Source of the DNA: Nitrospiraceae bacterium
GTDB taxonomy: Bacteria; Nitrospirota; Nitrospiria; Nitrospirales; Nitrospiraceae
NCBI GenBank assembly: GCA_011391455.1
Contig: JAABQN010000150.1
Coordinates: 1-5,333 of the forward strand
Length of the DNA stretch: 5,333 nucleotides
Direction of reading: 5' to 3'
Of this stretch, positions 1 to 4,046 are shown piece after piece. The notes under the pieces are model-generated. The model saw nothing but the letters and a program-made list of their open reading frames with translations. It was not told where the DNA came from and ran no database searches. The position numbers and the translations under genes are program-made. Positions within the stretch are counted from its first letter, which is position 1, and each line of letters begins with the position of its first letter.

Positions 1-46
1 CGTCGTGCGTGGCCGTCAACACCCACTGCGATTTGGCAGACGCCAT
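1..46 (-). CDS. Possible start of a minus-strand gene, cut by the window edge
   Basis: Reading leftwards from an ATG at 46-44 gives 15 open codons, MASAKSQWVLTATHD, before the window ends. A GAGG Shine-Dalgarno (complement of 55-58) lies 8 bases upstream of the ATG. The same ORF start recurs in the right-hand repeat (860 on the minus strand) with two amino-acid differences, and coding bases are better conserved than upstream bases. That suggests a real coding start rather than chance. The product is not recognised. The N-terminal KSQWVLT faintly recalls a group of small sigma-factor-like proteins, but this is a weak memory-based resemblance. An antitoxin of a PIN-type module is the alternative, because the right-hand copy leads into a PIN remnant. 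Confidence 0.3.
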   Translation of the reverse strand, partial: MASAKSQWVLTATHD

Positions 47-150
47 GTCGAACACCTCAGTCCACATCCCTTCCAGCCGAGCCAGGAGAGAGAAAGGGAA
101 GAGGGGAGGATCGCGGCTGTTCAGTGAGTGATCGCCATTGCTTGACCCCA
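1..150. repeat. Direct repeat, left copy (flanks toxin-antitoxin locus)
   Basis: Bases 1-58 match 815-872 with only two substitutions. Similarity then continues at a lower level, with small indels, to about 150 here and 962 in the other copy. The repeat touches the window edge, so its true left end is unknown. The well-conserved part corresponds to the first codons and Shine-Dalgarno region of a possible minus-strand ORF. The more diverged part corresponds to that ORF's upstream region. The inner edge of this copy supplies the -35 box of the toxin-antitoxin promoter. No transposase or terminal inverted repeats are visible, so an insertion sequence is not supported. Duplication of a small gene's 5' end fits better. 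Confidence 0.85.
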
Positions 151-170
151 CCGAAGGCCTCACAGATAAT
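142..170 (+). promoter_or_regulatory. Sigma-70-type promoter of the toxin-antitoxin operon
   Basis: A TTGACC -35 box (142-147) and a GATAAT -10 box (165-170) are separated by exactly 17 bases. Each has five of six consensus bases. Transcription would start near 177, giving a leader of roughly 38 bases before the antitoxin ATG at 215. The -35 box lies at the last bases of the left direct repeat and the -10 lies outside it. RelBE-type operons are normally autorepressed by the antitoxin at such a promoter. I see only a weak TAGC/GCTA dyad (170-173 and 189-192) near the predicted start, so no operator is claimed. Confidence 0.6.
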
Positions 171-214
171 AGCGAGCGATCTTAGGATGCTAGCCGAACG
201 AAGGAGGACGAGTG

Positions 215-415
215 ATGTCGACTGCCGTCAAAATGGAAGTCAGTCCGGAAACGATTATCCGGGCCGTTAAGAGCATGAAGAAGTCTGCCCGACAAGTGTT
301 CTTGGAGGATCTCATCGCCGCGACTTCCCCCGAGTACCTTCAAAGCATTCGCGAAGCTCGGCGAGACTTTAAGGCAGGCAAAGTGAAATCTCACGGGCAG
401 GTCTTTGGCCAGTGA
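215..415 (+). CDS. RelB-like antitoxin of a type II toxin-antitoxin pair
   Basis: This is a 66-residue protein. The start is set at ATG 215 because a strong AAGGAGG (201-207) sits 7 bases upstream; a GTG at 212 in the same frame would add one residue. The family role is to bind and neutralise the co-encoded RelE/ParE toxin and, usually, to repress the operon. The N-terminal half is helical and basic around KSMKKSARQVFLEDL. The C-terminal part, YLQSIREARRDFKAGKVKSH followed by GQVFG, resembles the toxin-wrapping tail seen in many small antitoxins next to RelE-type toxins. No clear ribbon-helix-helix or Phd signature is visible, so the DNA-binding fold is uncertain. Its stop codon overlaps the toxin's GTG start (shared bases 412-415), implying translational coupling with antitoxin made first. 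The function call rests partly on the partner gene. Confidence 0.82.
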   Translation: MSTAVKMEVSPETIIRAVKSMKKSARQVFLEDLIAATSPEYLQSIREARRDFKAGKVKSHGQVFGQ

Positions 416-666
416 AGTACCGGCTGGTCTACACCCACCGTGCAATCAGAGATATCGACGCGCTCGACACCAGCATCAAACAGCGCATCGGCAAGACTCT
501 CCTTCGCAACGAATCCGATCCTCTCCAACATGCCGAACCCCTCAAGCAATCGGAGTTGGGTTCATACCGATTTCGTATCGGCGACTATCGTGTTGTGTTT
601 GACATTGAGGGAGATGAGATCGTGATTCTGCGTGTTGGCCACAGAAGAGACATCTACAGACGATAG
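412..666 (+). CDS. RelE/ParE-family toxin
   Basis: This 84-residue basic protein has the usual size of the family. It starts at a GTG overlapping the antitoxin stop by four bases and has no strong ribosome binding site of its own, consistent with coupled translation. The order of elements is typical: an N-terminal strand (KYRLVYTHRAIRDI), two helices around residues 12-34, then the strand-rich core YRFRIGDYRVVFDIEGDEIV and the ending RVGHRRDIYRR. Arg53, Arg55, Arg60, Arg78/79 and Tyr82 occupy regions where ribosome-dependent RelE mRNA interferases carry catalytic residues. Which of these act is inferred, not shown. RelE members cleave mRNA in the ribosomal A site, whereas ParE members poison gyrase. 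The GHRxDIY ending and core arginines favour RelE-like activity. The gene appears intact. Confidence 0.88.
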   Translation: MKYRLVYTHRAIRDIDALDTSIKQRIGKTLLRNESDPLQHAEPLKQSELGSYRFRIGDYRVVFDIEGDEIVILRVGHRRDIYRR

Positions 667-670
667 GGGT

Positions 671-721
671 TTAATCAACGTGCGCCAGCACCAGGACGTT
701 GGTGTCGATGACAACCCTCAC
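671..721 (-). pseudogene. N-terminal remnant of a PIN-domain toxin
   Basis: On the minus strand a GTG at 721-719 begins VRVVIDTNVLVLAHVD and stops at a TAA (673-671). The stretch VRVVIDTNVLV is the standard first strand of PIN-domain toxins (putative RNases of VapC-like systems); its Asp is the first metal-binding acidic residue of that fold. A working protein needs about 130 or more residues and several further acidic residues, none of which follow. This is therefore a 16-codon stub cut off 5 bases beyond the end of the RelE-like gene. The preceding frame ends in a TGA that overlaps this GTG, the stop-start overlap typical of an antitoxin-toxin pair. The identification rests on a short motif. 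Confidence 0.5.
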
Positions 722-752
722 CGGCTAGTCCGAGGAGCTGCGACTTCCACTG

Positions 753-860
753 CTATGGACTGTGCCACACCTCTCCACGCACGACTCTAACACTGCGCCG
801 AAGCGTCGCAATGCCGTCGTGCATGGCCGTCAACACCCACTGCGATTTGGCAGACGGCAT
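753..860 (-). pseudogene. Short ORF inside the right repeat, probable decayed gene start
   Basis: An ATG at 860-858 opens a 35-codon frame that begins MPSAKSQWVLTAMHDGIAT and stops at TAG 755-753. The first 15 codons match the partial ORF at the left window edge. The Shine-Dalgarno is AGGTG, degraded from GAGGTG in the left copy. A different frame continues open from about 790 down to a TGA at 720-718 that overlaps the PIN remnant's GTG. One frameshift would join the two into a small gene directly upstream of the PIN toxin, which is where an antitoxin is expected. Function is not recognised. It may also be a non-coding duplicate. Confidence 0.3.
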
Positions 861-962
861 GTCGAACACCTAGCCCGCATCCCTTCCAGTCGAGCCGGGG
901 AGAGAAAGTAAAAACAACAGGATGGCGGCATTCGGTGAGCGAGCGCCATAGCTTTGTGCCCA
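815..962. repeat. Direct repeat, right copy
   Basis: This is the partner of the repeat at 1-150, in the same orientation and offset by 814 bases. Positions 815-872 are nearly identical to 1-58. The rest is diverged but alignable to about 962. Together with 667-814 and 963-1063 it makes up the 397-base stretch between the toxin gene and the response regulator. Apart from this repeat and the two remnants on the minus strand, I see no gene in that stretch. The sequence matching the left copy's TTGACC is TTGTGCC here and lacks a well-spaced -10, so the promoter is not duplicated. Confidence 0.85.
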
Positions 963-1063
963 GACGGCAGAATAACAACATTCATTTTGTCGGTCGGGGC
1001 TTCTGCGGTAGCATGGCATTCGACTTAGCTTGGCTGCACATTCGAAGCGGAGGAATGATTTTC

Positions 1064-1489
1064 ATGGGGGCTGTCGCTGACATCAATAGTGCGCGGAAAG
1101 ACACGATTCTTCTGGTCGACGACGAATCGGCTATTACGATCATATTCGAGATGGAGCTGACCCGCATAGGCTATTGCGTACTGACTGCCAGTAATGCCCA
1201 ACAGGCAAAGAAGGTTGTAGCGGAATTCCCTTCCACCATTGACGCATTGGTCACGGATTGGAAAATGCCGGACATGATGGGCGATCAACTGGTCTCCGAG
1301 CTCCTTGTCCAGCGTCCCGGCCTCAAGGTGGTGATGATGTCCGGCAGTCCTGAAGCCGAAACAGCCTCTCAGGCGTTCCACAAGGACCAACTCACTTTTC
1401 TCCAAAAACCCTTCGGCATCTCCGAACTCAATCAGGCCATTAGGCAGCTTCTCGGAGCATCGAGCAAGCAACGCAGTCAGGTCGCTTGA
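1064..1489 (+). CDS. Single-domain (receiver-only) response regulator
   Basis: This 141-residue CheY-like protein consists of one receiver domain and no visible output domain. The start at ATG 1064 is chosen because GGAGG (1049-1053) sits 10 bases upstream. The ATG at 1055 is too close to that site, and the longer frame from GTG 935 lacks receiver-family character in its extra residues. Key residues are all present: the acidic pair in LLVDDES (Asp19, Asp20), the phospho-acceptor Asp65 in VTDWKMPD, the switch Ser93 in VVMMSGSPE and Lys115 in FLQKPF. It should be phosphorylated by a histidine kinase and act by protein contact rather than DNA binding. No kinase lies in the window. Its neighbours give no pathway: a toxin-antitoxin locus lies upstream, and the complex I genes begin after a 255-base gap. 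Confidence 0.93.
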   Translation: MGAVADINSARKDTILLVDDESAITIIFEMELTRIGYCVLTASNAQQAKKVVAEFPSTIDALVTDWKMPDMMGDQLVSELLVQRPGLKVVMMSGSPEAETASQAFHKDQLTFLQKPFGISELNQAIRQLLGASSKQRSQVA

Positions 1490-1559
1490 ACAATAAAGCT
1501 TGCCGTCGATTTTCCTCCTAACCCTCTCTGCTCAAACGCAATTTCTCCCTGAGTTCACC

Positions 1560-1589
1560 TTGACTTAGCAGCAAATTCAAGGCTAATCT
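1560..1589 (+). promoter_or_regulatory. Weak candidate promoter for the methyltransferase-nuo cluster
   Basis: A good -35 box, TTGACT (1560-1565), is followed after 18 bases by a poor -10, TAATCT (1584-1589). It lies in the 255-base gap between the response regulator and the methyltransferase, the logical place for a promoter driving the rightward genes. A second -35-like TTGACC (1612-1617) has no suitably spaced -10. The -10 match is only three of six, so this is tentative. Confidence 0.25.
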
Positions 1590-1602
1590 ACGCCACTTTC
1601 GG

Positions 1603-1628
1603 CCCTCTTTATTGACCCTTCAAGAGGG
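1603..1628. repeat. Perfect 7-bp inverted repeat upstream of the methyltransferase
   Basis: CCCTCTT (1603-1609) and its exact complement AAGAGGG (1622-1628) enclose a 12-base spacer that contains the TTGACC mentioned above. There is no T-run after the right arm, so it is not a typical intrinsic terminator for the response regulator. Its place just downstream of a candidate promoter would suit an operator or a leader hairpin. This role is inferred only from position. Confidence 0.35.
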
Positions 1629-1744
1629 ACGGGTGGGGTGTATCCTCAGCTATTGGGATCACTTTTCTTGTGTTGTCGATGGGATGGAGCTCCTCGCCAG
1701 ACGCTACGGGGTATTCGGCGAAGGAGAATGAAGAGGAGTTGCTT

Positions 1745-2935
1745 GTGACAACCGGGCATCCCGAACTCATCGCTGCCATTTCATCCGAGATCGCCAGAAT
1801 CGGGCCAATCCCCTTTGTCCGCTTCATGGAACTGGCGCTATACCATCCTCAATTCGGCTACTACATGCGTACCCCGGTGGGTATGGACCATGAACGTATC
1901 GGCTGGTCCGGCGATTTCTATACCAGCTCCGATGTGCATCCAATTCTCGGTCGTGCGATTGCCGCACAGGCCAGACAAATGGATGAACTATTGGGAGGTC
2001 CCACTCCGTTCACAATCGTCGAAATGGGAGCAGGCAAAGGCTTATTAGCACGAGATTGTCTGGCGGCGATCCATGCTCAGCAGGGCGACTTCGCATCGCG
2101 TGTTCGCTACGTACTCATCGAACGGAGCCCTGTGATGCGGGAACGGCAGCGCCAGAGCTTGGCTCATTGGCTCAGCAAGCCGGGCCTTGTCACTTGGGTG
2201 GAAGACCTTAGCGGACTGGCCCCGGAGAGCGTGACCGGCTTGTTCTTCAGCAATGAATTGATCGATGCCTTTCCGGTGCATCGGATTCAGGTCACGGACG
2301 GACAGACCAAAGAACTTTGTGTGGATGTTCGAGACGGAGTCTTTGTGAGCTGTCTCAAGCCCCTGTCGACGTCCGCGCTCGCTCGATATCTACAACAACT
2401 CGTCCGCGCCTGGCCGGAAGGCTACCGAACCGAGGTGAATACCCAGGCTTTGGACTGGATGGAGCAGGTCGCGCGGCGGATGGATCGTGGATTTGTTGTG
2501 ACGATCGACTATGGCCATACGGCGCAGGATCTCTATAGACCTGAGCGGAAGGACGGGACGTTCCTCTGCTATTTCCGGCAGCAGGCGAACGACGATCCCT
2601 TCATTCGTATCGGCGAGCAGGATATGACCGCGCACGTAGATTTTTCGAATCTCTCCGCTGCCGGTGAGAAACAAGGGCTCCATGTGACGGGGTTCACAAA
2701 CCAAATGAGTTTCCTCATGGGGCTTGGCGTTGAAGAGATGATCGGGGTATTAAAACCTGAGAGTCCGGAGTTTCACGCCGCGATTCATCTCCTGAAGCCG
2801 AATGGCATGGGCAGTACGTTTAAGGTGCTGATACAACACAAGGGAATCGATCATCCGGAGCTGGACGGGTTGAAGTTCAAACCCTTCTTCAGCTCGGCGC
2901 TGGCGCAAAATGAGTCGAATGTCCTCACGTCCTAA
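1745..2935 (+). CDS. SAM-dependent methyltransferase, MidA/NDUFAF7 family (DUF185)
   Basis: The protein has 396 residues from GTG 1745, close to the family's usual length. GAGGAG (1733-1738) lies 6 bases upstream. Same-frame starts at 1670 (GTG) and 1679 (ATG) lack a ribosome binding site and add only a low-complexity acidic stretch. Family landmarks in order are HPQFGYY (about 34-40), GDFYTSSDVHP (56-66), the SAM-binding loop IVEMGAGKG (91-99), LIERSP (124-129), SNELIDAFPVHR (169-180), IDYGH (254-258) and GEQDMTAHVDF (290-300). Mitochondrial NDUFAF7 dimethylates an arginine of the complex I 49-kDa subunit (NDUFS2, the NuoD counterpart) during assembly. This gene sits 62 bases before nuoA on the same strand, so an equivalent role on the neighbouring NuoCD is a reasonable inference. 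It is cytoplasmic, with no signal peptide. The family assignment is firm; the substrate is inferred. Confidence 0.93.
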   Translation: MTTGHPELIAAISSEIARIGPIPFVRFMELALYHPQFGYYMRTPVGMDHERIGWSGDFYTSSDVHPILGRAIAAQARQMDELLGGPTPFTIVEMGAGKGLLARDCLAAIHAQQGDFASRVRYVLIERSPVMRERQRQSLAHWLSKPGLVTWVEDLSGLAPESVTGLFFSNELIDAFPVHRIQVTDGQTKELCVDVRDGVFVSCLKPLSTSALARYLQQLVRAWPEGYRTEVNTQALDWMEQVARRMDRGFVVTIDYGHTAQDLYRPERKDGTFLCYFRQQANDDPFIRIGEQDMTAHVDFSNLSAAGEKQGLHVTGFTNQMSFLMGLGVEEMIGVLKPESPEFHAAIHLLKPNGMGSTFKVLIQHKGIDHPELDGLKFKPFFSSALAQNESNVLTS

Positions 2936-2997
2936 AGTCATCATGTCCCTCGACTTGAAGACGTTCAGACTTTGCAGCTTTTTTGACTGGTTGAAAC

Positions 2998-3369
2998 ATG
3001 GATAGCATAGGCGTTCCAGAGAATTACATACCGATTCTCTTATTTATCGTCGCTGGTCTGATCTTCGGCGCCTTTGCGCTGCTCGGCGGCTCGTTTATTC
3101 GGCCGAGTCGCCCCTATCGAGCCAAGCTGACACCCTATGAAAGCGGAAGCCCGCTGTTTTCCGACGCGCGCATCCAGTTCCCGATGCGCTATTACATCAT
3201 CGCGATGCTGTTCGTGATTTTCGATATCGAGGTCATTTTCATGGTCCCCTGGGCTGTCCGGTTTCAGTCCCTCGGCCTGCTGGGCCTCATCGAGATGCTC
3301 GTGTTTATCGGCATCCTGCTGGCCGGATTCTGGTACGCCTGGAAGAAGGGGGCGCTGGAGTGGGACTAG
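2998..3369 (+). CDS. nuoA: NADH-quinone oxidoreductase subunit A (complex I)
   Basis: This is a small membrane subunit of proton-pumping complex I, 123 residues, the normal size. Three membrane helices are visible: about 11-32, 65-87 and 93-114. The loop between the first two carries PYESGSP (46-52). The second helix starts with FPMRYY and contains the conserved acidic pair in FDIEVIF (Asp76, Glu78), followed by PWA. The C-terminus FWYAWKKGALEWD is also typical. The loop, at the junction of membrane arm and quinone pocket, has Ser where mitochondrial ND3 has Cys (YECG). The first ATG of the frame fits the family N-terminus, but no clear ribosome binding site precedes it (GACTGGTTGAAAC before ATG). 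A 62-base gap without a terminator separates it from the methyltransferase, so co-transcription is plausible. Confidence 0.97.
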   Translation: MDSIGVPENYIPILLFIVAGLIFGAFALLGGSFIRPSRPYRAKLTPYESGSPLFSDARIQFPMRYYIIAMLFVIFDIEVIFMVPWAVRFQSLGLLGLIEMLVFIGILLAGFWYAWKKGALEWD

Positions 3370-3390
3370 CGCGCCGAAAGCGCGCAGTTT
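3369..3390 (+). terminator. GC-rich hairpin with short T-run after nuoA (attenuator-like)
   Basis: GCGCGC (3369-3374) pairs with GCGCGC (3380-3385) around a 5-base CGAAA loop. It is followed by AG and a run of T that continues as TTTTGAGTTTT. The left arm overlaps the last base of the nuoA stop codon. This resembles a weak intrinsic terminator. Inside an operon it more likely tempers read-through to nuoB or stabilises the upstream message. The T-run is interrupted, so full termination is doubtful. Confidence 0.4.
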
Positions 3391-3465
3391 TGAGTTTTGA
3401 ATTCTGAGTTGTGAGTTATGGGTTGCGCTTGGAAACTCAGAACTTAGAACTCAGCACTCAGAACT
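3391..3465. repeat. Facing arrays of a 7-base repeat (imperfect long hairpin) between nuoA and nuoB
   Basis: Five consecutive 7-base units fill 3391-3425: TGAGTTT, TGAATTC, TGAGTTG, TGAGTTA and TGGGTTG (consensus TGAGTTN). After an 8-base spacer the complementary form appears at 3434-3465: AACTCAG, AACTTAG, AACTCAG, CACTCAG and AACT. The two arrays face each other and can pair over about 28 bases with a few mismatches and a loop near 3419-3432. The right arm ends one base before the GGAG that serves as the nuoB ribosome binding site. The same 7-base phase on both sides suggests growth by slippage or copying. It is likely an interspersed element; effects on nuoB expression are inferred. Confidence 0.8.
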
Positions 3466-3478
3466 GGAGCGAAGCGAC

Positions 3479-3958
3479 ATGAGTTTTTTAGAGAGACAGT
3501 TCGAGGCGAATATTCTGACGACCAATTTGGACGCGGTCGTGAATTGGTCTCGGAAGTCGGCGTTGTGGCCGATGACGTTCGGCCTGGCCTGCTGCGCGAT
3601 CGAAATGATTGCGAGCGTGTCGTCGCGGTACGATCTGGATCGATTCGGCGCCGGGGTCTTTCGGGCCTCGCCACGGCAGGCCGATCTCATGATCATCGCC
3701 GGTACTGTGACGCGCAAGATGGCGCCGGTCATCCGACGCATCTACGACCAGATGCCGGAACCGCGCTATGTCATTTCCATGGGTTCCTGCGCTACGTCAG
3801 GCAACCATTACAACAGTTACGCGGTGGTCCAGGGCGTCGACCAGATTATTCCGGTCGATGTCTATGTGCCGGGCTGTCCGCCCCGTCCGGAAGCGTTGCT
3901 CGATGGATTGCTGAAGCTGCAGGAAAAGATTCAGCGGGAGAAAGTTTTTGTGAGATAG
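3479..3958 (+). CDS. nuoB: NADH-quinone oxidoreductase subunit B (complex I, cluster N2)
   Basis: This 159-residue hydrophilic subunit of the peripheral arm carries the terminal [4Fe-4S] cluster N2, which hands electrons to quinone. The four cluster ligands are all present: the adjacent pair Cys38-Cys39 in FGLACCAIEM, Cys104 in ISMGSCATSG and Cys133 in VPGCPPRPE. Other family landmarks are WPMTFG (30-35), FRASPRQADLMIIAGTV (61-77) and the pairing motif RYDLDRFG (50-57). The ATG at 3479 has GGAG (3466-3469) 9 bases upstream, and the N-terminus length fits the family. It follows nuoA after 109 bases filled with a hairpin and 7-base repeats, an unusually long gap for this operon. The gene is complete and normal. 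Confidence 0.98.
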   Translation: MSFLERQFEANILTTNLDAVVNWSRKSALWPMTFGLACCAIEMIASVSSRYDLDRFGAGVFRASPRQADLMIIAGTVTRKMAPVIRRIYDQMPEPRYVISMGSCATSGNHYNSYAVVQGVDQIIPVDVYVPGCPPRPEALLDGLLKLQEKIQREKVFVR

Positions 3959-3970
3959 GCCGCGAGACGA

Positions 3971-4035
3971 GCGAGAGTGGCGGGACATGCGCGACTGGCC
4001 AATCGCGCTTCTCTCGCAAGTCGCGCCCCTCTCGC
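3971..4035. repeat. Imperfect inverted repeat between nuoB and nuoCD
   Basis: Bases 3971-3990 and 4016-4035 are complementary at 17 of 20 positions, with outer arms GCGAGAG and CTCTCGC. The 25-base loop region contains an alternative small stem, GCGCGA (3989-3994) with TCGCGC (4003-4008). CTCTCGC also occurs a second time at 4011-4017, so alternative pairings exist. The structure ends 11 bases before the chosen nuoCD start and contains the competing upstream ATG. It has no T-run, so it is not a terminator. It could affect nuoCD translation or protect the upstream message. Confidence 0.6.
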
Positions 4036-4046
4036 GAACTGGAATT

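Noticed and set aside
1..962. Insertion sequence or CRISPR explanation for the repeats
   Set aside because: There are only two copies 814 bases apart, with no transposase, no terminal inverted repeats and no regular short spacers.
987..1014. Possible promoter for the response regulator (TTGTCG, 16 bases, TAGCAT)
   Set aside because: Both boxes match at only four of six positions and the spacing is short. It is no better than expected by chance in 200 bases.
935..1063. Upstream extension of the response regulator from GTG 935
   Set aside because: The extra 43 residues do not resemble a receiver domain, and their first part lies in the repeat. The ATG at 1064 has a well-placed GGAGG.
1025..1471. 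148-codon open frame on the minus strand opposite the response regulator
   Set aside because: It is a shadow of a receiver domain with all active-site residues intact, and it has no family features of its own.
2983..2988. TTGACT box just before nuoA as a -35 element
   Set aside because: It lies 9 bases from the nuoA ATG, leaving no room for a -10 and a leader.
2943..3005. 20-codon leader-like ORF overlapping the nuoA start
   Set aside because: It has no ribosome binding site and no run of regulatory codons, and an open frame this short is expected by chance.
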